A stretch of 64,000 nucleotides of DNA from Polaribacter sp. L3A8. GTDB lineage: Bacteria > Bacteroidota > Bacteroidia > Flavobacteriales > Flavobacteriaceae. The position numbers were made by a program, and so were the translations under genes. Below the pieces are notes generated by a model. The model was given only the letters and a program-made list of their open reading frames with translations. It had not been told where the DNA came from and did no database searches. Numbering within the stretch: the stretch's first letter is position 1; each line of letters begins with the position of its first letter. Of this stretch, positions 47,624-56,529 are shown one piece after another. The DNA is taken from the NCBI RefSeq assembly GCF_009796785.1, contig NZ_CP047026.1, forward strand, positions 1,510,001 through 1,574,000. The letters are read 5' to 3'.

Positions 47624-48164
47624 GCAAAAAATACACCAAAATTGCGTGGGAAAAGTAAATTGGAAAGTAAAGTCTGAATTATTCTGGAGTTTTTAATTTG
47701 GTAAAAATGGAAAATGTGGGACACTCTCTCGCTAATCAAAATTTTATCAAAATGCGGAATTTAAAAAGTTTGCGAAAATGAGTAACATTTGAAATGAAGT
47801 AAAATGCGGAGTTTTTACTCTTGTGAAAAATCAAAAAAGGAATTCCAAAATTGCGGAATTAAAAATCTTTGCGAAAATGAGCAACATTTGAAATGAAGTA
47901 AATGCGGAGTTTTTACTCCTGTGAAAAAACAAAAAAGGAATTCCAAAATTGCGGAATTAAAACTATTTGCGAAAATAAGCAACATTTGAAATGAAGTAAA
48001 TCTGGAGTTTTTACTCCTGTGAAAAAACAAAAAAGGAATTCCAAAATTGCGGAGTTAAAAATCTTTACGGATTTAAAAAACATCCAAATTTGTGAATTAA
48101 AATTGTCTTTTAAAACAAAAATTAGAATAAAGAATAAAAATACGGACTGTAAAAAAAAAAGTAC
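47622..48164 (+). ncRNA. ORF-less cassette, family ncC, copy 1
   Basis: There is no supported plus-strand gene. The shared motif is GACACTCTCTCGCTAATC at 47720. Three tandem repeats follow. The minus-strand open frames here are only the periodic repeat read in a stop-poor frame (the same peptide recurs). The copy at 49895 has the same length, 674 bp. Confidence 0.45.
47769..48064 (+). repeat. Three tandem ~98-bp repeats inside ncC
   Basis: Units begin TTTGCGAAAATGAG at 47769, 47868 and 47966 (periods 99 and 98). Each contains two small palindromes, GGAGTTTTTACTCC and a GGAATTCC/ATTGCGGAATT pair, so each could fold as paired hairpins. Confidence 0.85.
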
Positions 48165-48297
48165 TTTTTGCAACACCGTTTATAGAAAATTGCTATTTTT
48201 AGCAAAACTAAAAGCTAGTTGCATTTTTGTGCACTTCTGAATTTCCGTTGGAAATTCCTCGCACACAAAAACGCAACTTTCCATAAACAAACCCGTT
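48165..48297 (+). repeat. attC-like site 11 (ncC)
   Basis: Terminal TTTTTGCAAC pairs with the cassette start GTTGCAAAAA. Central stem GAATTTCC/GGAAATTC with a GTT loop. Right arm ends CATAAACAAACCCGTT. Cut point inferred after G48295. Confidence 0.85.
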
Positions 48298-48352
48298 ACC
48301 ACACATTTCTCAAGATGTTAATTATGATTTCGATAATTTAAAAATATAGAAG

Positions 48353-49681
48353 ATGTTTTCTAAAATATTTACAAAAAAACTTTTTAATTTATTACCATAT
48401 TCAACCAGAATGTTTATTATTAAAAAATATGGTATTAACAACGAAATGAAAATTAATGAGAATATAAAAATACTTGTTCTAAAAAATGGAAATTATGGGG
48501 TTTTCAATAAGAATAAAAAAATTTTAATTGAACCTCTTTTTTTTAATATAACTCATTGGGAAAAAAATAACTGGTTTGAATGTAAAAAATATGTTAAGAA
48601 TTACAGAGAAAAAGGAGTTTCACCTCATATCTCTGTTATATATGATTTAAATGGAAAGCTACTAAAAGAAATAAATTTGAAATTGCTAGAAATAAATGAA
48701 TTTGGTAATTTAATAGTTTCAGATGGTAAAAAGAGAGGTATATTGAGTGGAAATTTCAAACTAAAAATCCCAGTAAAATATGATTGGATAATTCAACTCA
48801 CATCTAATAGGTTTAGAGTAATTTTAAAAGATGAAAATGGTATTGTTGATAGTAATAACAATCTAATTCTAGATTTAAAATATAGAAGACTTTTAGGTAA
48901 TTTTAAAAGAGGTTTTGTTTTTGCAGAAGATAATAGAGGTACATACAAGGTAGCTATAAATGGTGAATTATATTTTTTACCTTACACATATATTCGTTTC
49001 CCTCATTCCAATATAGATAGTGCACCATCTAAAGAAGATTTAAATGACAAACTAAAAGTGATAATTGATAAAACAAATGAATATTATAATCATAAACATA
49101 ATGAGGAAATAAGACGTGGAGATCATATTAATGAAATGGAAGAATGTTCAGGAAAATGGGGCATAATCGATACTTCAGGAAAAGAAATAATTAAACCTTC
49201 CTATAGTTTTATTGATTTTTTTGAGTCATCAGATTATTACAAGGTTTTTAAAGGTAAAATGATTTTTAATTTCAATAAAGAAACTTTTAGGGAAACAATG
49301 GAAGGAGCTAAATCTGGCGTAATTAATAAAAACAATAAAATCATAGTGCCCATTGAATATGATTGGATCGAAGAATTAGAAAAAGGCATATTTGCAGTCA
49401 ATAATGGAGGGATAATCACTCTACATGATGGAGATGATGAATGGCATCAATGGACAGTAGATGGTGGTAAATGGGGTATAATAAATAAAAAGTCTAAATT
49501 GCTTGTACCAATAAAGTATGACACTATTATGAATACTTGGGTAAAAAGAAAAAGAGAGTATTTTTTCGTCCAAAATGGAATAGAATATGGATGGGCTGAT
49601 GAATATTTAGATTATGATGTATTTGATTTAAAAGGTAACAAAATAAAAACAGAAAAACCTAAATATAAAAATCATAGGTAA
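48353..49681 (+). CDS. WG-repeat protein
   Basis: The 442-aa protein is built of WG/KG-type beta repeats, each GxxxxxGKxxIPxxYDxI-like: NGNYGVFNKNKKILIEPLFF, KRGILSGNFKLKIPVKYDWI, KWGIIDTSGKEIIKPSYSFI, KSGVINKNNKIIVPIEYDWI, KWGIINKKSKLLVPIKYDTI. No signal peptide is evident; the N-terminus is basic. WG repeats form all-beta surfaces, and their function in bacteria is largely unknown. It is the sole gene of cassette 12, which occurs once and lies between two ncC copies. Confidence 0.82.
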   Translation: MFSKIFTKKLFNLLPYSTRMFIIKKYGINNEMKINENIKILVLKNGNYGVFNKNKKILIEPLFFNITHWEKNNWFECKKYVKNYREKGVSPHISVIYDLNGKLLKEINLKLLEINEFGNLIVSDGKKRGILSGNFKLKIPVKYDWIIQLTSNRFRVILKDENGIVDSNNNLILDLKYRRLLGNFKRGFVFAEDNRGTYKVAINGELYFLPYTYIRFPHSNIDSAPSKEDLNDKLKVIIDKTNEYYNHKHNEEIRRGDHINEMEECSGKWGIIDTSGKEIIKPSYSFIDFFESSDYYKVFKGKMIFNFNKETFRETMEGAKSGVINKNNKIIVPIEYDWIEELEKGIFAVNNGGIITLHDGDDEWHQWTVDGGKWGIINKKSKLLVPIKYDTIMNTWVKRKREYFFVQNGIEYGWADEYLDYDVFDLKGNKIKTEKPKYKNHR

Positions 49682-49764
49682 TTCATTTTTTAAACATAAA
49701 ATAAAAAATTTGAAAAATCAGTCTACTATCTTAAAAATGAAGTTGATTTAAAGACAAAAAAAAC

Positions 49765-49896
49765 GTGTGGTAACACCGTATATAATTTATTGCTAGTTCT
49801 AGCCTACTTGCGAAAGTCCTCGCGGACTTTCTTTGTCCGTAATTATTTACTAAATTAGTTGCCTGAAACACGCAACAAACCATATACAACAACGTT
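49765..49896 (+). repeat. attC-like site 12 (WG cassette)
   Basis: Terminal GTGTGGTAAC pairs with the cassette start GTTACCACAC. Central stem GAAAGTCCTCGCGGACTTTC. Cut point inferred after G49894. Confidence 0.85.
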
Positions 49897-50437
49897 GCAA
49901 AAAATACACCAAAATTGCGTGGGAAAAGTAAATTGGAAAGTAAAGTCTGAATTATTCTGGAGTTTTTAATTTGGTAAAAATGGAAAATGTGGGACACTCT
50001 CTCGCTAATCAAAATTTTATCAAAATGCGGAATTTAAAAAGTTTGCGAAAATGAGTAACATTTGAAATGAAGTAAAATGCGGAGTTTTTACTCTTGTGAA
50101 AAATCAAAAAAGGAATTCCAAAATTGCGGAATTAAAAATCTTTGCGAAAATGAGCAACATTTGAAATGAAGTAAATGCGGAGTTTTTACTCCTGTGAAAA
50201 AACAAAAAAGGAATTCCAAAATTGCGGAATTAAAACTATTTGCGAAAATAAGCAACATTTGAAATGAAGTAAATCTGGAGTTTTTACTCCTGTGAAAAAA
50301 CAAAAAAGGAATTCCAAAATTGCGGAGTTAAAAATCTTTACGGATTTAAAAAACATCCAAATTTGTGAATTAAAATTGTCTTTTAAAACAAAAATTAGAA
50401 TAAAGAATAAAAATACGGACTGTAAAAAAAAAAGTAC
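49895..50437 (+). ncRNA. ORF-less cassette, family ncC, copy 2
   Basis: Same sequence by eye as 47622-48164, including the motif (49993) and the three tandem repeats (about 50042-50337). Its neighbours differ: WG on the left and TA on the right. Confidence 0.45.
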
Positions 50438-50570
50438 TTTTTGCAACACCGTTTATAGAAAATTGCTATTTTTAGCAAAACTAAAAGCTAGTTGCATTTT
50501 TGTGCACTTCTGAATTTCCGTTGGAAATTCCTCGCACACAAAAACGCAACTTTCCATAAACAAACCCGTT
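50438..50570 (+). repeat. attC-like site 13 (ncC, copy 2)
   Basis: Same as site 11 up to AAACCCGTT, then GCCAGTAATG (TA cassette start) replaces ACCACACATT. Confidence 0.85.
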
Positions 50571-50657
50571 GCCAGTAATGCGAGAAAAATTTAAAAAGTT
50601 TCCATATAATTCAACTTTTTTGTTATCTTTGCCAGAGTAAAACGACAATAGAACTGA

Positions 50658-50990
50658 ATGAAACCAAAATTTGAAGTAGTATTTCTTGAACAAGCAATTG
50701 ACTTTATGTCCAAATTAGACTCGAAAGCTAAAAAGAAAATCTATTACAATTTAGACAAAGCGAAACTTGAAAATGACCCAAAACTGTTTAAGAAATTAGC
50801 AGATGGTATTTGGGAATTTAGGACGCTTTATAAAGGAATTCAATACAGACTATTTGCTTTTTGGGACAAAACTGACAAAACAGAAACACTTGTTTTATCA
50901 ACACACGGAATGATTAAAAAAGTGAGTAAAGTTCCCAAATCGGAAATTGAAAAAGCATTGAAAATTAGAGCAGAATATTTTGACGAATAA
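50658..50990 (+). CDS. higB: RelE/HigB-type toxin (Gp49-like), copy 3
   Basis: The product is identical to that at 37927. The cassette spans 50569-51468. The promoter element TATCTTTG is at 50624. Confidence 0.88.
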   Translation: MKPKFEVVFLEQAIDFMSKLDSKAKKKIYYNLDKAKLENDPKLFKKLADGIWEFRTLYKGIQYRLFAFWDKTDKTETLVLSTHGMIKKVSKVPKSEIEKALKIRAEYFDE

Positions 50991-51000
50991 ATTCAAAGTT

Positions 51001-51333
51001 ATGGCAACAAAAAACAAAAAAATGAAAATGATGACTCTTGACCAAATGAAAGACAAGGACATCGGAAAAGTCGGAACACCTGAACGAGACAAATACGAAT
51101 TTGACTTGCGAATGGAAGTACTTGGTGATATGATAAAATCTGTTCGTAAAGAACGAAAATTAACTCAAGAACAACTTGGAGAATTAATTGGAGTTCAAAA
51201 ATCACAAATCTCTAAATTGGAACGTAATACAAAGAATGTAACCATCGAGACAATTTTAAAAGTATTTAAAGCACTAAAAGCGAATGTGAAATTTAGTGTT
51301 GAAATGAATGAATTTGATTTCAAAGTGGCATAA
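51001..51333 (+). CDS. higA: HigA-type XRE antitoxin, copy 3 (full-length start)
   Basis: Here ATG at 51001 is in frame and gives MATKNKKMKMMTLDQMKDKD, adding seven residues to the form seen in copies 1 and 2. The gap to the toxin stop is 10 bp. The HTH is unchanged. This copy probably shows the native reading frame, and the A-tract length differs among the three otherwise matching cassettes. Confidence 0.88.
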   Translation: MATKNKKMKMMTLDQMKDKDIGKVGTPERDKYEFDLRMEVLGDMIKSVRKERKLTQEQLGELIGVQKSQISKLERNTKNVTIETILKVFKALKANVKFSVEMNEFDFKVA

Positions 51334-51337
51334 GCAC

Positions 51338-51470
51338 TACTGGCAACACCGTATATAATTTATTGCTGGCTTATTGCCTACTTACGAAAGTCCTCGCGGA
51401 CTTTCTTGGTCGGTAATTATTTACTAAATTAGGTACTTAAAACACGCAACAAACCATATACAACAACGTT
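51338..51470 (+). repeat. attC-like site 14 (TA, copy 3)
   Basis: Same as site 1 up to CAACAACGTT; the next cassette starts AGCAAAAACT (ncA). Confidence 0.85.
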
Positions 51471-51982
51471 AGCAAAAACTTGGGAATGGCGCCGAACAAA
51501 AGTCTTTATTAAAAGCTAACTTTTCGCTTTTTAGTTTGTTAATCCAGGTTCTGAAAAAGTAAAAATTGAAAAAAGTGGAATACTCTCTCGGTGGTCAAAA
51601 TTTCTAAAATTGGAAAGTTTTAGAGTTTTAATAAAATGAATTTAATCAAACGCTGAAAAACCAAATTATGGAATTTAGTAAAATGTTGGAATTCTTACTC
51701 GAACACTAAATTTAGCAAGTTTGAGAAATTGTAAAATATAAGGAAAAATAGAATTTCGGAACTTTCACTCAATCCCTAAATTTTGAGAAAACTGAAAAAT
51801 ATGGAACACTCTCCTACTCGTGAAAATTTATAGAATATTAAAAGTTTCAGAAAGTGTGAAAAAGTGAAAATTTACTCAAACTCAAAAAAACATAAATTGT
51901 GGGAATTTTTAATCCAAAGCGGAATTGTTGAAATAAAAAAAGAAAAAATGTAAAAGAACGAACGAAGAACAAAAAACACGCA
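51469..51982 (+). ncRNA. ORF-less cassette, family ncA, copy 2
   Basis: Matches 45422-45934 with one extra A near the end. Motif variant near 51582. It lies between TA and DUF262 cassettes. Confidence 0.45.
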
Positions 51983-52115
51983 TTTGCTAACACCGTTTAT
52001 AAAAAATTGCTAAATTAGTGCCTTACAAAAGTTAGTCGCATTTCTGTAAACTTCTATTTTCCTACGGAAAATAGCCGTTCACTTTAAACGCAACTTTCCC
52101 ATAAACAACAACGTT
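51983..52115 (+). repeat. attC-like site 15 (ncA, copy 2)
   Basis: Same as site 8 up to CAACAACGTT, then GCCATTCATT (DUF262 cassette start). Confidence 0.85.
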
Positions 52116-52148
52116 GCCATTCATTAAAAACCGAACATAAAACCAACA

Positions 52149-54113
52149 ATGGATTTTTACAGAAAAACTACTTTAGGACTTTTTGATAGTTCTCAAAAAT
52201 CATTTATAATTCCAGTTTACCAAAGAGCATATTCGTGGGAAAAAGAACAATGGGAAACTTTTCTAAACGATTTAACCGAACAAATAGAAGGTCAAAATAA
52301 TTATTTTTTTGGAAACATACTTTTAGAAACTTTAAAGAAAGATACTAAATACGAAATCATTGACGGACAACAAAGAATTACAACATTAACAATTTTCATT
52401 CGTGCTATTCTAAACGTTTTAGCAAACAGAAAAAATGACATTTTATTTGAGGAATTTGACTTTCAAACAAAAGAAAGTATTTACTTGAAAAATGGTGGGA
52501 ATATTAAACTTCGTCCTGTAGAATATGATAGAGCCTGTTTTGATGCTGTAATTATAGATAACAAAAACAATTTTGAATCCAATACACTTTCACAAGACAG
52601 AATAAAAAAATCAAAAAAATTCTTTGAAAATGAACTTAATAAATTTTCAACAGAAAAAGTACTTCGTGTTTTAGAAAAAATCGAAACTACAGATTTAACT
52701 GTAATTGAACTTGAGGGAAAAAAAGATTCAGCGTTAATGTTTGAACTTGAAAATAATAGAGGAAAAGATTTGACCAATATGGAGAAAATCAAATCCTATT
52801 TTATGTATCAAATGTACGTTTACAGCGAACCAGAAGTTGTCGAATCAAATATCGAAAATGTTTCAAATATCTTCAAACTAATATATCTAATCATAAATGA
52901 CTTCAAAAAACTTAATGAAGATAGTGTTTTAATATATCACAATAATGCATACATAAAAGGTTATAATTATAGAACATTAGAGGATGTAAAAGAGGTCTTT
53001 AAAAAATCAAATGACAAAATAGATTGGATTAAAGGTTATATAACTGAACTTCATACTTCATTTTCAAATATGAAAAAATTTGAAAATTCAAAAAATCATT
53101 ATGCTTTAAAATTAGCAGAATTAAATGCACCTGCATTCGTTTATCCTTTCATTATTAAAGGCTACAAATTTTTTGGAGATGATGAACAAAAACTAAATAC
53201 GTTATTTAATTTACTTGAAATATTAACATTTAGAGCCAAATTAATAAACAGTAGAGCAAATATTCAAGAACGCTTAAATTCAATATTACTAAACTTCAAA
53301 GGAAATCTAACTAATTTGGTTTTAGACATAAAGAATAAACTTAATGAAACTTGGTATTGGGGAGATAACAATGTGAAAAGTTACCTAAATGGAGCAATGT
53401 ATGGAAATAAGGTATTGAATTATCTGCTATGGCAATATGAAAATTCAATACAAAATAAGGGTTATAGTATTAAAAATTTCTCAATAGAAAATGAGCAAAT
53501 CGAACATATTTCACCACAGACACCAACAAATGGAGAACCTTTAGAAACTGGATATGACGTTGATGAACAGAATGAATATTCAGAAGATTTCTTAACGAAT
53601 ACAATAAATAGTTTGGGAAATTTAATGCTTATTTCTGGTTCACATAATGCGTCTATTGGAAATAAACCTTTTTCTCATAAAGTTAAATCTTATAACCAAA
53701 ACCCACTTTTAAATCAACAAGCAGAAATAAAAGATTACGCAACAATTGAAAATGAAAATTCTTTTTGGAAATCAGATTCAATTATAAAAAGGCATAATTA
53801 TATTGTCGGATTTGCAACAAAAATTTGGAATTTTGATAATATAAATTTGTACCATTTAAAAGACGATTTAGAAGAAATTGAGGAGTTGGAAATTCAAAAC
53901 ACTTCTGAATTAGAAACTAAACTTATAGAACCAAATAACTTAAAACCAAAAAGAAACGGAAAGTTATCAATAGAATTGAATCCTAATTTAGAATCTGAAT
54001 TTAAACAACTTTTACTCGAAAAAAGCAAGCGTATATTACAACATTTTATGAAAATGGAACATCCAAACAACGTATTTGGAAAGCGAACAGTTTTAAAGAA
54101 AGTTCAGGAGTAA
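52149..54113 (+). CDS. DUF262/DUF1524 (GmrSD-like) protein
   Basis: The 654-aa protein has an N-terminal DUF262 (ParB/Srx-like) domain: FIIPVYQRAYSWEKEQWETF then YEIIDGQQRITTLTIFIRAI, where DGQQR is the family's NTPase motif. The C-terminal half has the DUF1524 HNH-like pattern (EQIEHISPQTP, then NSLGNLMLISGSHNASIGNK). Related GmrSD and similar proteins cut foreign, often modified, phage DNA. It is the only full gene of cassette 16. The stop overlaps a 31-codon frame (54113-54208) that could be a natural extension after a frameshift or a separate small gene. Confidence 0.85.
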   Translation: MDFYRKTTLGLFDSSQKSFIIPVYQRAYSWEKEQWETFLNDLTEQIEGQNNYFFGNILLETLKKDTKYEIIDGQQRITTLTIFIRAILNVLANRKNDILFEEFDFQTKESIYLKNGGNIKLRPVEYDRACFDAVIIDNKNNFESNTLSQDRIKKSKKFFENELNKFSTEKVLRVLEKIETTDLTVIELEGKKDSALMFELENNRGKDLTNMEKIKSYFMYQMYVYSEPEVVESNIENVSNIFKLIYLIINDFKKLNEDSVLIYHNNAYIKGYNYRTLEDVKEVFKKSNDKIDWIKGYITELHTSFSNMKKFENSKNHYALKLAELNAPAFVYPFIIKGYKFFGDDEQKLNTLFNLLEILTFRAKLINSRANIQERLNSILLNFKGNLTNLVLDIKNKLNETWYWGDNNVKSYLNGAMYGNKVLNYLLWQYENSIQNKGYSIKNFSIENEQIEHISPQTPTNGEPLETGYDVDEQNEYSEDFLTNTINSLGNLMLISGSHNASIGNKPFSHKVKSYNQNPLLNQQAEIKDYATIENENSFWKSDSIIKRHNYIVGFATKIWNFDNINLYHLKDDLEEIEELEIQNTSELETKLIEPNNLKPKRNGKLSIELNPNLESEFKQLLLEKSKRILQHFMKMEHPNNVFGKRTVLKKVQE

Positions 54114-54208
54114 TGGGAAATTTACGTTCAAGACCCGAATTTAGAAGCGGAAAATGGGAGGAAAATGGAATTGAAAAAGTTTACGTATCAATAGAAAAAA
54201 CCGAATAA
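54113..54208 (+). CDS. Possible 31-aa frame overlapping the DUF262 gene end
   Basis: ATG overlaps the stop of the preceding gene (TAATG) and encodes MGNLRSRPEFRSGKWEENGI EKVYVSIEKTE. It could be translationally coupled, or be the displaced C-terminus of the DUF262 protein. No family is recognised. Confidence 0.3.
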   Translation: MGNLRSRPEFRSGKWEENGIEKVYVSIEKTE

Positions 54209-54220
54209 AAAAATAACGAA

Positions 54221-54350
54221 ATGGCAACACCGTGTATAATTAATTGCTTGGTTTTAGCCGATTTACGAAAGTTCTCGCGGACTTTTTATTTGTGTTTTAT
54301 TTACTAACTTTAGTGCTTAAAACACGCAACTAATCATACACAAACACGTT
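54221..54350 (+). repeat. attC-like site 16 (DUF262 cassette)
   Basis: Terminal ATGGCAAC pairs with the cassette start GTTGCCAT. Central stem GAAAGT/ACTTT around CTCGCGG, weaker than the others. Right arm ends CATACACAAACACGTT. Cut point inferred after G54348. Confidence 0.83.
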
Positions 54351-54862
54351 AGCAAAAACTTGGGAATGGCGCCGAACAAAAGTCTTTATTAAAAGCTAAC
54401 TTTTCGCTTTTTAGTTTGTTAATCCAGGTTCTGAAAAAGTAAAAATTGAAAAAAGTGGAATACTCTCTCGGTGGTCAAAATTTCTAAAATTGGAAAGTTT
54501 TAGAGTTTTAATAAAATGAATTTAATCAAACGCTGAAAAACCAAATTATGGAATTTAGTAAAATGTTGGAATTCTTACTCGAACACTAAATTTAGCAAGT
54601 TTGAGAAATTGTAAAATATAAGGAAAAATAGAATTTCGGAACTTTCACTCAATCCCTAAATTTTGAGAAAACTGAAAAATATGGAACACTCTCCTACTCG
54701 TGAAAATTTATAGAATATTAAAAGTTTCAGAAAGTGTGAAAAAGTGAAAATTTACTCAAACTCAAAAAAACATAAATTGTGGGAATTTTTAATCCAAAGC
54801 GGAATTGTTGAAATAAAAAAAGAAAAAATGTAAAAGAACGAACGAAGAACAAAAAACACGCA
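54349..54862 (+). ncRNA. ORF-less cassette, family ncA, copy 3
   Basis: Matches 51469-51982. Motif variant near 54462. It is followed by ncB, so the pair ncA-ncB occurs twice (45422-46723 and 54349-55647). Confidence 0.45.
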
Positions 54863-54995
54863 TTTGCTAACACCGTTTATAAAAAATTGCTAAATTAGTG
54901 CCTTACAAAAGTTAGTCGCATTTCTGTAAACTTCTATTTTCCTACGGAAAATAGCCGTTCACTTTAAACGCAACTTTCCCATAAACAACAACGTT
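54863..54995 (+). repeat. attC-like site 17 (ncA, copy 3)
   Basis: Same as site 8 including the ncB start that follows GTT. Confidence 0.85.
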
Positions 54996-55518
54996 GTAAA
55001 AAACTGGCTGAAAGTATAATTTAAGAACAGCAGATATTTAAAAATACATTTAGCTTTAAAGTCTGAAAACTCAAAAAAACGAAATAAAACGTTTGAAAAA
55101 TTAGTTTTTTGGAACACTCTCTCGCGAATCAAAATTTTGAAAAAAATTAGAAGGTTTTTAGAATTTTAAGAAAAGAAAAATAGTTTCCTTCAGAGTTTTA
55201 AAACGCAAAAAAAGGAAAAAGTTTGCGGAATTTAGCTTGTTTGAAAATATCTGAAAACTTGAAACTTATTTACTGTTTGAACCTAAAATGGCGGAATTAA
55301 GCAAAGTGCTAAGTAAAAGTCGGAGAAATTCGTTCTTAAAGACAAATTTAGAAAGGCTGAGAGATTTCTAAGAGTAAAATAAAGGTTTACTCATGTTTTG
55401 AATTAAAAACTTGTGAAAACGCTGAAAAATAAAGATTGCGGAATTTATTCAGAAACTCAAAAAAGGAAAAAAAAGAAATAGGAATTTTATAACTTGTAAA
55501 GTGGAAATTAAACACGCA
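54994..55518 (+). ncRNA. ORF-less cassette, family ncB, copy 2
   Basis: Matches 46066-46594 except for a four-base deletion near 55184. Motif at 55113. Confidence 0.45.
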
Positions 55519-55649
55519 TTTTACAACACCTTGTATAAAAAATTGCTAAATTTGGCTTAATCAAAAGTTTGTACTTTTTAATAAACTCTATTTTTCCTGC
55601 GGAAAAATGCCGTTCATTTTAAACGCAAATTTCCATACAAAAACACGTT
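55519..55649 (+). repeat. attC-like site 18 (ncB, copy 2)
   Basis: Same as site 9 up to CAAAAACACGTT, then AGGTAAAATA (231-aa cassette start) instead of GCCAGTAATG. Confidence 0.85.
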
Positions 55650-55670
55650 AGGTAAAATATAAAACGAAAA

Positions 55671-56366
55671 TTGGAAAATATAAACGAAAATTGGAAAATA
55701 TCTGAATTAAAGAAGTCTGGGAAAACAGCTTTTTTTAATGTGTTTTTTTCTTCTTTAGGTCCATTTGGGACTGCTATTCAAGAATCGTTGTTCGGAATTG
55801 GTGACAGAATAAGAAGTGATAGGATTGAAAACTATTTAAAAGAACTTGAGCCAAGATTAAAAGAAATTGAAAACATAATTATTCCTAAAGAATATTATAA
55901 ATCAATTGAGTTTTACGATTTAAACTATAAAATATTAAAATCAGCAAGTGAAACATCTGAAAAATTAAAATATAAAATTCTATCTAATATTTATATAGAA
56001 TCTATAAACCCAAAAACTAAATGGGAAAAAGATTTGAAGAACATTTTTATTAAAATAATTAATGATTTTTCCACGAATCATTTTTTTGTATTAAAATTCT
56101 TAATTACGAAAGAGGGAATGTATAAAATAAAATCCTATGAAATATTGCATACTGAGTTTTCTGAATATATCGGAAACGAAGGAATAGATGTTTATCAATT
56201 CAGATTATATTGCCGTGAAATAGAGAATAAATCTTTAATTAGATTTAGTAGCAACCTGAATGAAATTGGAAGCAATGGTGGAATTTTTGAAAAAGAAGAT
56301 TCATCTAAAATCGAAAGTATAATTTTGACAAATTTTGGAAAAAAATTCATATCAATAATTGAATAA
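55671..56366 (+). CDS. 231-aa protein of unknown function, copy 3
   Basis: The product is identical to those at 38759 and 44590 and is again alone in an 855-bp cassette (55648-56502), here between ncB and the esterase cassette. Confidence 0.75.
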   Translation: MENINENWKISELKKSGKTAFFNVFFSSLGPFGTAIQESLFGIGDRIRSDRIENYLKELEPRLKEIENIIIPKEYYKSIEFYDLNYKILKSASETSEKLKYKILSNIYIESINPKTKWEKDLKNIFIKIINDFSTNHFFVLKFLITKEGMYKIKSYEILHTEFSEYIGNEGIDVYQFRLYCREIENKSLIRFSSNLNEIGSNGGIFEKEDSSKIESIILTNFGKKFISIIE

Positions 56367-56371
56367 AATAC

Positions 56372-56504
56372 TTTACCTAACACCGTGTAGTAAAAATTGC
56401 TTAATTTTAGCTTAACCAAAAGTTGTTGCTTTTTTATTCACTTCTATTTTCCTGCGGAAAATAGCCGTTCATATAAATCGCAACTTTCAATACACAAAAA
56501 CGTT
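56372..56504 (+). repeat. attC-like site 19 (231-aa cassette, copy 3)
   Basis: Same as site 2 up to CACAAAAACGTT, then GTGCATAATT. Confidence 0.85.
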
Positions 56505-56529
56505 GTGCATAATTTTACAGAATACATAT

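Noticed and set aside
47769..48064. Regularly spaced repeats that could suggest a CRISPR array
   Set aside because: Units are ~98-bp contiguous tandem repeats with no unique spacers, and no cas gene is present. The wider cassette sites are also not CRISPR: they are large palindromes separated by genes.
47815..48176. Minus-strand open frames in the ncC cassettes (also 50088-50449)
   Set aside because: They are the periodic repeat read in a stop-poor frame, giving the same peptide again and again, with no start context and opposite to the array. They are more likely a by-product of the repeat.
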